A stretch of DNA of 64,000 nt from Halobacillus ihumii (GTDB lineage Bacteria; Bacillota; Bacilli; Bacillales; Halobacillaceae). The stretch is from contig NZ_CACVAO010000001.1 of NCBI RefSeq assembly GCF_902726645.1, positions 1,426,001 through 1,490,000 of the forward strand. The letters are read 5' to 3'. The notes under the pieces are model-generated. The model searched no databases. It saw nothing but the letters and a program-made list of their open reading frames with translations, and was not told the origin of the DNA. This document shows positions 9,451 through 17,980 of this stretch, in pieces. A program made the translations under genes and the position numbers. Every line of letters starts with the position of its first letter. Positions within the stretch are counted from its first letter, which is position 1.

Positions 9451-10506
9451 TTATAATTTAGTTTGATAGGGCAGTACTCCGTAATGACCAAGTATGATCT
9501 TTCCAATAATAAATATTGAAAATGCAATCACTAATATTACATCTAAAATCCACCTATCCTTTTTCCTTACTAATAATAATAACTGCGGTAGCAATAAAAT
9601 TTGTGCTATTTGAAAGTAACTAGCTACTCGATAGAATAGTAGATACTCTGTGGAAATTACCAACAATAAAAAATAAGCAAAAAATAAATTAATTAAAAAC
9701 TTATTAAAAAAGTTTAATTTAATCAACCTGTAGTAATTTATGATAATAAACAACATTAAAAGAAAAGGAAGTAATAGGTTTATTAACTCTATACCTTCAG
9801 CTATAAATATTTGTTCTTTATACATCAAATACTTTTCAGGTAATATATTAAACAAGGAAGCAATTATTACATTAGATAATGAGGTATTAATTAATGTTAT
9901 AACAATCAACGATAATATAAAAAACAAAATCGGTGAAATTACTATATAATAAAGAATTATGAATGAAAATGCTAGCAAAGCACTCCTATGTATTAAAAAT
10001 AACAAAAAAACAATTGCTGAAAACTTCAGGAATTTTTTATCCCTAATTAAGGTTAAAGATAGGAATAAAACAGAGACAACTATGGACTGCCTAATAGTAT
10101 TGAATGTCGAAAAGTATATTCCAGTTGTTACATAAAAATAGAATACTGATATTGGATCTTTGCTAAGAACGATAGATCCCTTTATAAAATTGAAATTAAT
10201 AATTATAGCAACGATTATTAAGAAAGACTGAAAGTTTAAACCTAATATATTAAAGAATTTATTTATATATAAATATCCAATTTCCACAAAATCACTGCTA
10301 TAGGTAATATGTGGTGAACTGTTAAAAATATTCAGGTATAATTCGAAATCAGTCCCTACATCCCATCTAAACCCCTGGATTGCTGCTAATATAAGAAACG
10401 ATATAAATAATAAAGGTTTTATCATTTTTCCTGAAATAGCTCTTCTTAATAAGTAGATAAGGGATAGAAACAATATTGAAATAGTATACACAAACAAAGT
10501 AAACAC
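9451..10506 (-). CDS. EpsG/Wzy-type exopolysaccharide polymerase
   Basis: A 351-aa polytopic membrane protein with about ten hydrophobic helices. It carries the EpsG-family hallmark FRWDVGTDFELYLNIF near residues 47-62, where the Arg and the GTD motif are conserved, followed by a periplasmic-type loop and FSTFNTIRQSIVVSVLFLS. The family is thought to polymerise lipid-linked repeat units outside the membrane after Wzx flipping. It sits between a GT2 and a GT4 gene, 12 nt from the GT2 gene. It is the most A+T-rich part of the operon: the 60 bases at 9661-9720 contain only six G or C. Confidence 0.85.
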   Translation of the reverse strand: MFTLFVYTISILFLSLIYLLRRAISGKMIKPLLFISFLILAAIQGFRWDVGTDFELYLNIFNSSPHITYSSDFVEIGYLYINKFFNILGLNFQSFLIIVAIIINFNFIKGSIVLSKDPISVFYFYVTTGIYFSTFNTIRQSIVVSVLFLSLTLIRDKKFLKFSAIVFLLFLIHRSALLAFSFIILYYIVISPILFFILSLIVITLINTSLSNVIIASLFNILPEKYLMYKEQIFIAEGIELINLLLPFLLMLFIIINYYRLIKLNFFNKFLINLFFAYFLLLVISTEYLLFYRVASYFQIAQILLLPQLLLLVRKKDRWILDVILVIAFSIFIIGKIILGHYGVLPYQTKL

Positions 10507-10518
10507 CCAACCTAAGTT

Positions 10519-11574
10519 TCACCAAATTAATGGTTTCACATAATTTAGAATTAAAAACTTTAAACGTTCTTTCTTGAACCTTACAATTCCTAATGGATTG
10601 ATTTTATAAAAGGTAGATTTTTTATAGGCTTTATAATTGTTTGCTATCACACAATTGGAAAAGTAAAACTCGCTAATAATTAATTTAAGCTCCACTTGAT
10701 TGAAATATTGGCTTGAGTCATTTTCTTTTATTATTTTTAATAGCCACTCTTCTTTTTCTTCTAAACTAAAATTAAAATTTATTATTTTGTTTGCCATTGA
10801 GATCTCTGTATGAACGTTTAACTCTTCTGAATTGAAGTTAATATCCATCAGCTGTAATCCTTGTCTATAAACTTCTTTTTGTGATTGTATTAGAGTTTGT
10901 AATCTATCCCTCGATTTTGAAGTAATGCTGGTATTACTCATTCGATAGTGTATTAACCGTTCCTTCATCACCTCAATATTGTTTTTGTCTGCAAGTAACT
11001 GCCAAAAACCAAAGTCTTCACACATTATATGATCGTCATTATAGAACGCTTTGTCTGTTTCTATTATAGACTTCCTAAACATAACACTAGGATGGAAAAT
11101 TCTATTTTGGAATAAAAGTTCACATTTTATAGCATCAACACCTTTATTATAAGATGTATGTTTTTTTATCCATGGGTATTTATCGGAAAACATTATAGCA
11201 TTAGAAGCAACAATAGAAATATCCAAATTCTCTTTCAAGAAATTCACTTGTTTTTCAATTCTTAACTTTGTTGATATATCGTCGGCATCCATTCTTGCAA
11301 TATAAGTTCCTTTAGATAATTCCAATCCTATATTAAGTGTTTTTATTAACCCTTTATTACCATCATTATTATATACCATTATTCTGTCATCTTTAAATTT
11401 GTTTATAATATTTATACTTTCATCTGTAGAACCATCATTAATTAATATTAATTCAAAATTTTTATAGGTTTGGTTTAAAATACTCTTTATGGATTCATCC
11501 AGGTATTCTTCTGAATTATATACTGGCATAATAATAGAAACTAAAGGTTCAAACAAAAAAAAACTCCCGTCCAT
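10519..11574 (-). CDS. Glycosyltransferase family 2 (GT-A fold)
   Basis: It has the GT2 motifs VSIIMPVYNSEEYLDESIKS, LILINDGSTDES and IARMDADDISTKLRIEKQ, where DADD is the metal/nucleotide-sugar site. A downstream MCEDFGFWQLL segment matches the ED catalytic motif. The sequence opens with MDGSFFLFEPL; the true start could be a few codons later, as no strong ribosome site is obvious. It lies only 11 nt after the phosphosugar transferase gene, so it may add the second sugar to the lipid-linked primer. Donor and acceptor are unproven. Confidence 0.83.
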   Translation of the reverse strand: MDGSFFLFEPLVSIIMPVYNSEEYLDESIKSILNQTYKNFELILINDGSTDESINIINKFKDDRIMVYNNDGNKGLIKTLNIGLELSKGTYIARMDADDISTKLRIEKQVNFLKENLDISIVASNAIMFSDKYPWIKKHTSYNKGVDAIKCELLFQNRIFHPSVMFRKSIIETDKAFYNDDHIMCEDFGFWQLLADKNNIEVMKERLIHYRMSNTSITSKSRDRLQTLIQSQKEVYRQGLQLMDINFNSEELNVHTEISMANKIINFNFSLEEKEEWLLKIIKENDSSQYFNQVELKLIISEFYFSNCVIANNYKAYKKSTFYKINPLGIVRFKKERLKFLILNYVKPLIW

Positions 11575-11585
11575 ATCTTTAAGTT

Positions 11586-12293
11586 TTAAAAAGCATCTTT
11601 TGATCCAAATAAGACAAATATTGTTTTAAATATAAGTTTAATATCTAACAAGATATCTCTATTATTAATATATTTTAAGTCTAACTCTATCCATTCTGAA
11701 AATGATAGGTTACTTCTTCCACTCACTTGCCAATAACAAGTTAAACCTGGAGTAACTTGCAATCTTTGTTTTTGATAACTATTATATAAATCCACTTCTA
11801 GCGGGAGAGGAGGCCTGGGGCCAACAAGACTCATTTCTCCTTTCAGCACGTTAATAAGTTGGGGCAACTCATCGATGCTAGTCCTTCTAATGAACTTACC
11901 TATCTTAGTAATCCTAGGATCTTCTCTCATTTTAAAAACTGGTCCTGTAGCTTCATTTTTAATCATTAGTTTTTCCTTTAATTCTTCTGCATTTGAAACC
12001 ATAGAACGAAATTTATACATTTTAAAGTCCCTACCATTTTTGCCAACGCGAATTTGGCTAAACAGAACTGGACCTTGAAAATCATCTAACTTTATTAATA
12101 AAGCAATCAGAACGAAAATAGGACTCAGGCAAATAATACCTAGAGTAGCTCCTACTATATCCATTAGTCGCTTTATAAACAAGTAAGCAACACTATCATT
12201 TACATTAACAACTTCAAATGAAACGTGGCTTGTACTATTACCCGACATTCCCTCTTTGGTATTTAAATGCCCCATCATACCACCTACTTTCAT
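11586..12293 (-). CDS. Undecaprenyl-phosphate sugar phosphotransferase (short EpsL/PglC-type)
   Basis: Bacterial sugar transferase family. One N-terminal hydrophobic segment (FIKRLMDIVGATLGIICLSP) is followed by the catalytic region: KMYKFRSM, EDPRITKIGKFIRRTSIDELPQ, GEMSLVGPRPPLP and TPGLTCYWQVSGRSNLSF. It lacks the long N-terminal membrane domain of WcaJ-type enzymes, so at 235 aa it is the small form. It would start repeat-unit synthesis by placing a sugar-1-phosphate on the lipid carrier. Its start overlaps the ugd stop by four bases (ATGA), showing translational coupling. Later Met codons at residues 6-7 are also possible starts. Confidence 0.9.
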   Translation of the reverse strand: MKVGGMMGHLNTKEGMSGNSTSHVSFEVVNVNDSVAYLFIKRLMDIVGATLGIICLSPIFVLIALLIKLDDFQGPVLFSQIRVGKNGRDFKMYKFRSMVSNAEELKEKLMIKNEATGPVFKMREDPRITKIGKFIRRTSIDELPQLINVLKGEMSLVGPRPPLPLEVDLYNSYQKQRLQVTPGLTCYWQVSGRSNLSFSEWIELDLKYINNRDILLDIKLIFKTIFVLFGSKDAF

Positions 12294-13615
12294 ATATTTA
12301 ATTTTTCCCGATTATAATGAATGGAAGGTCGACCTACTGAATGATATTCCACTTTCTGACCTCTCATTTTTTCTAAACTAAAACAGTTCCTCCCGTCAAT
12401 CACTAGAGGATAATTCATGGTATTAAATAGGTTTAATTTAATATTTTTAATATCTTCCCACTCAGTAAGTATTAAAGTTGCATCACTATTCTCCAGAGCT
12501 TCTTCTATAGTTTTAGCATAAACCATTTCATGGCGAAGATATGATTTTGCATTTTCCATGGCTATTGGATCATAACCTATTACCTCTGCCCCCTCATCTA
12601 TTAAACGTTTTGTTACTACAATTGAAGCTGCTTCTCGCATATCATCTGTATTTGGTTTAAAAGCTAAGCCTAATACTGCAATTCTTTTCCCTTTTAAGTT
12701 AGGTATTCTATCCAACAGTTTATCTATCAATAAACATTGTTGTTTTTGATTAACATTTACTACACCCTTCAGTAGTTCGAAATCATAATGCACATTTCCA
12801 GCTATTTGAATTAGAGCCTTCGTATCTTTTGGGAAGCAAGATCCACCATAGCCTATACCAGCATTTAAGAATTCGGAACCAATTCTCTTATCCATCCCCA
12901 TACCGCTTGCTACATCCTCAACATTTGCATTTAGGCGGTCACATATATTAGAAATTTCATTAATGAAGCTTATTTTAGTAGCAAGAAATGCATTTGAAGC
13001 ATATTTAATCATTTCAGCACTCTTAATGTCGGTTCTGAAAACCGGTACTTCAAAAGGTGTGTTAATTTGTTCTACTACATCCCCGGCTTTCTCATTATCC
13101 GCCCCTATAACGATTCTATCTCCATTGAAGGAGTCATGTATTGCTGATCCTTCCTTAAGGAATTCAGGATTGGAAACCACATTTACTTTTACATCATTCT
13201 TTAAGTTGCGGTTCAGAATATCCTTAATTTTATGGTTTGTCCCAACTGGAACAGTACTTTTTGTGACTACTACTGTGTCTCTTCTAATTTGTGTAGCGAT
13301 GTTTATTGCAACTTCTTCAACATATGTTAGATCAGCGGACCCATCATCTTTTTCAGGAGTGCCGACAGCTATGTAGATAGCTTCTGCATTATTAAAACCT
13401 TTAGTATGATCGGTTGTAAAAAAAAGTCGGTTCTCTTCAATATTTTTTAACATAAGTTCACTTAAGCCCGGTTCATAGATTGGTGAAATACCCTGCCTCA
13501 TTTTTGTTATTTTTGCTTCGTTAATATCAATACACGTCACTGTGTGTCCAATTTCAGAAAGGCTAACACCTGTAACCAGTCCGACATAACCTGTACCTAC
13601 AACAGCTATATTCAC
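12290..13615 (-). CDS. ugd: UDP-glucose 6-dehydrogenase
   Basis: Oxidises UDP-glucose twice, with NAD+, to UDP-glucuronate. The Rossmann loop VVGTGYVG is at residues 5-12. KSTVPVGT follows at 119-126 and the catalytic GYGGSCFPKDTKAL motif has Cys260. At 441 aa it is full length and close to Bacillus TuaD/Ugd. It lies between gtaB (maker of UDP-glucose, 21 nt upstream) and the phosphosugar transferase, with a 4-nt overlap at its 3' end. Its presence predicts that the polymer contains glucuronic or a derived uronic acid. Confidence 0.94.
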   Translation of the reverse strand: MNIAVVGTGYVGLVTGVSLSEIGHTVTCIDINEAKITKMRQGISPIYEPGLSELMLKNIEENRLFFTTDHTKGFNNAEAIYIAVGTPEKDDGSADLTYVEEVAINIATQIRRDTVVVTKSTVPVGTNHKIKDILNRNLKNDVKVNVVSNPEFLKEGSAIHDSFNGDRIVIGADNEKAGDVVEQINTPFEVPVFRTDIKSAEMIKYASNAFLATKISFINEISNICDRLNANVEDVASGMGMDKRIGSEFLNAGIGYGGSCFPKDTKALIQIAGNVHYDFELLKGVVNVNQKQQCLLIDKLLDRIPNLKGKRIAVLGLAFKPNTDDMREAASIVVTKRLIDEGAEVIGYDPIAMENAKSYLRHEMVYAKTIEEALENSDATLILTEWEDIKNIKLNLFNTMNYPLVIDGRNCFSLEKMRGQKVEYHSVGRPSIHYNREKLNI

Positions 13616-13636
13616 GTTACTACCTCCAAAAGGATT

Positions 13637-14515
13637 CTAGTTGTTAACTTTTTGTCGGATTAAATTCCTTATTAATTCTTCTATTTCAGACCCAATTTCT
13701 TCGTTCTTCAGAGCAAATTCAATCGTCGTCTTAATAAACCCAAACTTCTCTCCAACATCATAACGTTTACCTTCAAAATCATAGGCATAAACATTCTGCA
13801 ACTCATTCAACTCTTGAATCGCATCCGTCAATTGAATTTCTCCACCAGCACCCGTCTTCTGTTGATCTAAGAAGTTAAAGATATCTGGGCTCAGTACATA
13901 ACGCCCCATAATTGCTAAATTAGAAGGGGCCGTACCCTGCTTAGGTTTTTCAACAAAATGATTAACTTGATAACGACGGCCTTCAATCGATTTAGGATCA
14001 ACAATCCCATAACGATGAGTTTCGTCATCAGCTACCTGTTGGACTCCAATCACAGATGACTCTGTTTCATCGTATTGGTTGATCAACTGTTTAAGACATG
14101 GCGTATCAGCCTCAACAATGTCATCACCTAATAAAACTGCAAAAGGTTCATTTCCAATGAAATTCCGCGCAGACCATACAGCATGACCTAAACCTTTAGG
14201 TTCTTTCTGCCGAATATAGTGAATATCAACGTTCGAAGTTTCCCTTACTTTATCAAGGAGCTCAAACTTTTCTTTTTTCATTAAATTATCTTCAAGTTCA
14301 AAGTTATTATCAAAATGATCCTCTATCGCACGCTTACCTTTACCGGTCACAATAATAATATCTTCAATGCCTGAAGCAATGGCTTCCTCTACTATGTATT
14401 GAATCGTTGGCTTGTCAACAATCGGAAGCATTTCCTTAGGCATTGCTTTTGTAGCTGGAAGAAATCTTGTTCCTAAACCAGCCGCTGGTATAATTGCTTT
14501 TTTTATTTTTCCCAT
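13637..14515 (-). CDS. gtaB: UTP-glucose-1-phosphate uridylyltransferase
   Basis: Makes UDP-glucose from UTP and glucose-1-phosphate. The nucleotidyltransferase signature [19 protein letters not shown] sits at the N-terminus. [10 protein letters not shown] supplies the metal-binding aspartates, and [10 protein letters not shown] and [11 protein letters not shown] are typical of GalU/GtaB/HasC. The length, 292 aa, is normal. It is second in the operon after ywqE and immediately before ugd, forming a UDP-glucose to UDP-glucuronate supply pair. A housekeeping gtaB may exist elsewhere in the genome; that cannot be told from this window. Confidence 0.94.
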   Translation of the reverse strand: MGKIKKAIIPAAGLGTRFLPATKAMPKEMLPIVDKPTIQYIVEEAIASGIEDIIIVTGKGKRAIEDHFDNNFELEDNLMKKEKFELLDKVRETSNVDIHYIRQKEPKGLGHAVWSARNFIGNEPFAVLLGDDIVEADTPCLKQLINQYDETESSVIGVQQVADDETHRYGIVDPKSIEGRRYQVNHFVEKPKQGTAPSNLAIMGRYVLSPDIFNFLDQQKTGAGGEIQLTDAIQELNELQNVYAYDFEGKRYDVGEKFGFIKTTIEFALKNEEIGSEIEELIRNLIRQKVNN

Positions 14516-14554
14516 TTAATACACTACCTTTCCTATCCTATAAATTTATTTATC

Positions 14555-15322
14555 TTAAAGTAACCCTAAAAATTTCTTCTTTTTCACATGCTGGGGTACT
14601 TCCGAAGCAAGAGCTTGTCCTTCAGCAACATACTCCGCATTTTCCGCAAATAAATAAACCATGGACTGACCATAGTTTTTTCGTAACTCCCTATAGGCAT
14701 CCTTCATACAAAACCCTCTTGAAGTGGTGTTATGAGCATCAGATGCAATAAGGTGGGTCAAGTTCGCTTCGATTAATTTGTGAGTGAATTTCTGGATGTT
14801 CTTTCCGAAACGTCCGCTTAGGCTGGCTGCTGTGATCTGAGTGTATGCACCTTTTTTAACTAGGTTGTAGAGTGTGTCAGGATGCTGGATAATATGTCGA
14901 TTTCGTTCAGGGTGGACGATAATGGGCTGATAACCTTCAACTTGCATGTCGAATAATAGTTTACTAGCATATCTCGGAACGGTATCCGAGGGAAATTCGA
15001 CAAAAACGTAGTTTCCTGTTTTGTTTAATGTGAGGATTTCATCGTTTCTGAGTCCCTCTAACATGTCTCCATGGATTCGTGTTTCTTGTCCTGGTAAGAC
15101 GGTTAATGGAATCTCATAATCTGACAAATGTCGATTGAGCTCAGCCACTTGGATCGTGATGTTGTTCTTGTAGTTATTGTAGGTCCCGTTCTGGTGGTGA
15201 GGTGTAGCGATAATCGTATGTATGCCGTCAGCTACTGCTGCTTGGGCCATCTTGATGCTTTCTTCAATGGACTGAGCACCGTCATCAACACCGGGGAGTA
15301 TATGGCTGTGGATATCAATCAA
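14555..15322 (-). CDS. ywqE: CpsB/YwqE-type Mn-dependent tyrosine-protein phosphatase
   Basis: PHP-superfamily phosphatase that dephosphorylates bacterial tyrosine kinases controlling capsule or exopolysaccharide export. All metal motifs are present: DIHSH (residues 3-7), PHH (41-43), VHPER (136-140) and SDAH (194-197). The length, 255 aa, is typical. The TTG start at 15322 is preceded by GAGGAGAGG. It is the first gene of the long leftward operon. No cognate tyrosine kinase (YwqD/CpsD) or modulator (YwqC) is present in the window, so its partner must be encoded elsewhere. Confidence 0.92.
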   Translation of the reverse strand: MIDIHSHILPGVDDGAQSIEESIKMAQAAVADGIHTIIATPHHQNGTYNNYKNNITIQVAELNRHLSDYEIPLTVLPGQETRIHGDMLEGLRNDEILTLNKTGNYVFVEFPSDTVPRYASKLLFDMQVEGYQPIIVHPERNRHIIQHPDTLYNLVKKGAYTQITAASLSGRFGKNIQKFTHKLIEANLTHLIASDAHNTTSRGFCMKDAYRELRKNYGQSMVYLFAENAEYVAEGQALASEVPQHVKKKKFLGLL

Positions 15323-15392
15323 TAGTCCCTCTCCTCTCTAGTACTTATAATGTATATTTTGTTTACATCTTTAATTACTTTGTATTAAAGAT

Positions 15393-15421
15393 ATTATAGC
15401 AGAATTCCTTCGGGTCATGAA
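15393..15421 (-). promoter_or_regulatory. Candidate sigma-A promoter of the polysaccharide operon
   Basis: On the minus strand a perfect TATAAT (15398-15393) is preceded, after 17 nt, by the weak -35 TTCATG. Transcription would start about 60 nt upstream of the ywqE TTG codon. The rest of the 15323-15768 gap is A+T-rich and holds no reading frame I can support. I looked for GTTCTYT-type SinR boxes there and saw no convincing one. Confidence 0.45.
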
Positions 15422-15768
15422 GGGGCTATTTGGAGAAAATTCCTAGATCGCTAACAATTTTAGGGAAAAATGCAATGATACCAACGGTGCATATGTCGAA
15501 TTTCGTCGGAAACTTTTTTCCTAGGACTTTTCTAGTATGCGCTTACATTATAAATAGATTACTAATAATCCCTCACATCCGATTAGAATACTAGCAAATT
15601 GTTAATTACATATTACACTCATGTTTCATTCTATTTAATTTTTTATGATTCATTATTTACCGACAGATCTCGCACTTCTACCAAAGCAAAAACATACATT
15701 TCTTCGGATTATTTTGTGCTTTTTCCTAAAGAATTGATCGTGCCGTCCGATACCATACATACACAGTA

Positions 15769-15797
15769 AAAAGAGACCCCTGAGAGAGGTCTCTTTT
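15769..15797 (-). terminator. Intrinsic terminator of the second ywqE
   Basis: A perfect 10-bp stem, AAAAGAGACC with GGTCTCTTTT, and a 9-nt loop lie 11 nt beyond the stop codon. The A/T ends give a U-tract on both strands. It separates this gene from the main operon promoter. Confidence 0.85.
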
Positions 15798-15808
15798 CTA
15801 TGCGTGAA

Positions 15809-16567
15809 TTAGAAGATCCCTAATACCTTTTTCTTTTTCACTCTCTGCGGGGGTGCGGTTGCTAAGGCCTGGCCCTCCACAACATACTGTGCATTTTCCG
15901 AGAAGTAGTAGACCATCGATTGATCGTAGTGCTTTTTAATCTCCCGGTAGCCATCCTTGAGATTAAGTTCTTGGTGCTTCTGTGCACCTGACGCAACCAG
16001 GTGCACTAAGTTTGCATCGATCAATTGATGGGATAACTTCTTGACTTTACTGCCGTGCTTCCCTAGTAAGCTGCCAGCTGTAATTTGAACAAATGCCCCA
16101 TTTTTTACGAGGGAATAGAGCAGGTTCGGCTGCTCGATGATTTGTTCGTTCCGTTCGGGATGCACGATAATTGGCTGATACCCTTCTACCTGCATGTTGA
16201 ATAAGAGGGTATTCAAGTATCCCGGCACGTGGTCGCGAGGCAGTTCGATCAATACATAATCCCGTTCATTGACGGTTAAGATCTCGTCTTTCTGGAACGC
16301 CTGCCCTAGATCTTCATATGCGCGTGTTTCCTGTCCGGGTAGAACCGTCAGCGGAATATCGCGTTCCTCTAATTCCCGATTCAATTCCCTGACTTGAGTC
16401 AGAATAGTGTTCTTATCATTAACATGACTCCCATTGTTATGATGCGGAGCCGCTACGACTGTCTGTATCCCATCCTTTACGGCTTTCTCTGTCATTTTTA
16501 TACTATGTTCCATCGTCGAAGGTCCCTCGTCAACGCTTGGAAGAATATGAGTGTGAATATCTATCAT
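15809..16567 (-). CDS. YwqE/CpsB paralog lacking two metal ligands
   Basis: It aligns along its whole length with the ywqE product just downstream: both begin MIDIH and both end in a V(A/K)KKK..LGxx tail. DIHTH (3-7), PHH (41-43) and VHPER (135-139) are kept. However, the SDAH metal motif is changed to SGAQ (residues 193-196), so the Asp and His that complete the metal site are absent. The phosphatase is therefore probably impaired and may act as a regulator, decoy or binding protein. The gene is monocistronic, with its own ribosome site (AGGGGAGATG) and terminator. Confidence 0.88.
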   Translation of the reverse strand: MIDIHTHILPSVDEGPSTMEHSIKMTEKAVKDGIQTVVAAPHHNNGSHVNDKNTILTQVRELNRELEERDIPLTVLPGQETRAYEDLGQAFQKDEILTVNERDYVLIELPRDHVPGYLNTLLFNMQVEGYQPIIVHPERNEQIIEQPNLLYSLVKNGAFVQITAGSLLGKHGSKVKKLSHQLIDANLVHLVASGAQKHQELNLKDGYREIKKHYDQSMVYYFSENAQYVVEGQALATAPPQRVKKKKVLGIF

Positions 16568-16762
16568 TTGCTAACATCATCTCCCCTTAGAAATTCTATA
16601 CCTATTTTATTTATCTAGTAAGCTCGTAATGTTTTATATGTCTAACCATTACACTCCAGACCTATTACTCCATCCATTACCTTTATTTCTACCTGAGCAA
16701 ACACCGGCATCTTCTCACCGCTTAGGAAATATGCACCATTTTGAAATTGAGATTCTTACAAT

Positions 16763-16793
16763 AAAAAAAGAAGCAATCCCATACAGGTTGCTT
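16763..16793 (-). terminator. Terminator of the first sinR-like gene
   Basis: On the minus strand an 8-bp stem (AAGCAACC with GATTGCTT, one G-U pair) is followed by TTTTTTA. It begins one base after the stop codon. Confidence 0.7.
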
Positions 16794-16794
16794 T

Positions 16795-17109
16795 CTACCC
16801 TTCCATATCTTGATTCCGCTTTAAATATTCACGAAACTTTTCTTTCGATACTCCCAACCTCTGTGCCTCTTGGATTAAATTTTTCCAACCTTCATCAAGG
16901 AAGTCTTCATTCGTTTCCCCATAAAGCAGATAATTGAGGGATACATCAAGTTCTTTAGCGACCCTCTCTAAAAACTGAATAGTAGGGTTCGTTTGTCTGT
17001 TTCGTTCTATTGAGCTTACATAAGATTTGGCGAATCCCGACCGCTCTGCTAGTTCGGAAAGAGTCATCTTCCTCTTTTTCCTAATTTCTTTGATGTGTTC
17101 ACCAATCAC
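16795..17109 (-). CDS. SinR-like XRE transcriptional regulator (paralog 2)
   Basis: A 104-aa protein: an XRE helix-turn-helix (IKEIRKKRKMTLSELAERSGFAKSYVSSIERNR, residues 6-38) followed by a C-terminal SinI/SinR-type dimerisation region (GWKNLIQEAQRLGVSKEKFREYL). The same two-part layout defines SinR, the biofilm-matrix repressor of Bacillus. The GTG start at 17109 is preceded by AAAGGAGG at good spacing. It lies between the YwqE paralog and the closer SinR homolog, all on one strand. No SinI-like antagonist was found nearby. Targets are unknown, though the adjoining polysaccharide genes are obvious candidates. Confidence 0.85.
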   Translation of the reverse strand: MIGEHIKEIRKKRKMTLSELAERSGFAKSYVSSIERNRQTNPTIQFLERVAKELDVSLNYLLYGETNEDFLDEGWKNLIQEAQRLGVSKEKFREYLKRNQDMEG

Positions 17110-17267
17110 TTTCTGGGACCTCCTTTGTTAATAGGTAAACTTCCTATAATATTGTTCAAATATATCGGTAAAGATTGATTTTTGAATGGAAATTAGCTGG
17201 AGTTTGGTATACATTATCACACTTTAATGCAGTAAACCAACATTTAACATACACCTTTTTCTTCCAC

Positions 17268-17299
17268 AAAAAAAGCGCTGGCTTTCCACCAGCACTTTT
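17268..17299 (-). terminator. Terminator of sinR
   Basis: The minus strand reads AAAAGTGCTGG, a 7-nt loop, then CCAGCGCTTTT (one G-U pair) and a run of T. It starts 13 nt after the sinR stop. Confidence 0.85.
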
Positions 17300-17311
17300 G
17301 ACTCACATATT

Positions 17312-17641
17312 TTATGACTTTTGGTTAATTTTCCATTTATTAAACTCTAAATAATCGCGGAATTGTTCTTTGGAGATTCCAGAATTCATAGCTTCGTGGA
17401 CGAGATCAAGCCAATCGTCATCTAAGCTTTCCTCTTTACCGGACGATTCTCCGTGGAGCAAATAGTTGATTGAAATGTCCAGTTCTTTGGAGATCTTTTC
17501 TAGAAATTGGACGGATGGGTTGGTTTGCAGGTTTCGTTCTATAGAACTGAGGTAGGACTTGGCTACACCTGCTCGATCGGCCAGTTCAGACAAGGACATG
17601 TGGCGGTCTTTACGGATTTGTTGAATGCGGCTACCGATCAT
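17312..17641 (-). CDS. sinR: SinR homolog, transcriptional repressor
   Basis: Starts MIGSRIQQIRKDRHMSLSEL and contains AGVAKSYLSSIERNLQTNPS, nearly the text of Bacillus SinR, then a C-terminal DDDWLDLVHEAMNSGISKEQFRDYLEFNKW dimerisation region. The frame extends to 17686, but the ATG at 17641, preceded by TAGGTGA, matches the SinR N-terminus and gives 109 aa. In Bacillus subtilis SinR represses the eps and tapA matrix operons and is titrated by SinI; no sinI lies beside it here. It lies 2 kb from the exopolysaccharide operon, so control of that operon is a reasonable inference. Confidence 0.92.
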   Translation of the reverse strand: MIGSRIQQIRKDRHMSLSELADRAGVAKSYLSSIERNLQTNPSVQFLEKISKELDISINYLLHGESSGKEESLDDDWLDLVHEAMNSGISKEQFRDYLEFNKWKINQKS

Positions 17642-17669
17642 GCTTTCACCTACTTTCTTAATTAACAAA

Positions 17670-17700
17670 AGTATAGCATAATTCATCCCCGTGTTCTATT
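17670..17700 (-). promoter_or_regulatory. Extended -10 promoter and possible SinR box of sinR
   Basis: The minus strand has TGCTATACT, an extended -10 element (TG-n-TATACT), at 17678-17670. Just upstream, on the plus strand at 17692-17698, is GTTCTAT, one base off the GTTCTYT SinR site. Autoregulation is possible, but a single 7-mer is weak evidence. Confidence 0.4.
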
Positions 17701-17980
17701 TAAAGTACGAAAATCGTCAACTTGTCCTAGTTAGCGTAATTTTCGTAAGACTTTTTGCTTGAAAAATTGATTTTTTACTAGTCGTTTCGATCGGATTAGC
17801 TTGAGTTGTTGTCGAATGATAAACAGATATGGGTGCTGGTTGCAACGTTGCGGTGGTCATTTAGGAGGGTGGTGTTCTTTATTGGAGACAGGGAAGGATT
17901 TGAGTGGGTAGATTATACCCTGGGAATGACCAGATGTAATGACAGATGCTTTCTTTTGCAACTTTTTATCCCGCATTAAC

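Noticed and set aside
15323..15768. SinR operator in the exopolysaccharide operon promoter region
   Set aside because: No clear GTTCTYT pair was found; degenerate 6-of-7 matches in such A+T-rich DNA are not informative.
16629..16937. 102-codon plus-strand frame
   Set aside because: Antisense to the SinR-like gene and its terminator, with no ribosome site.
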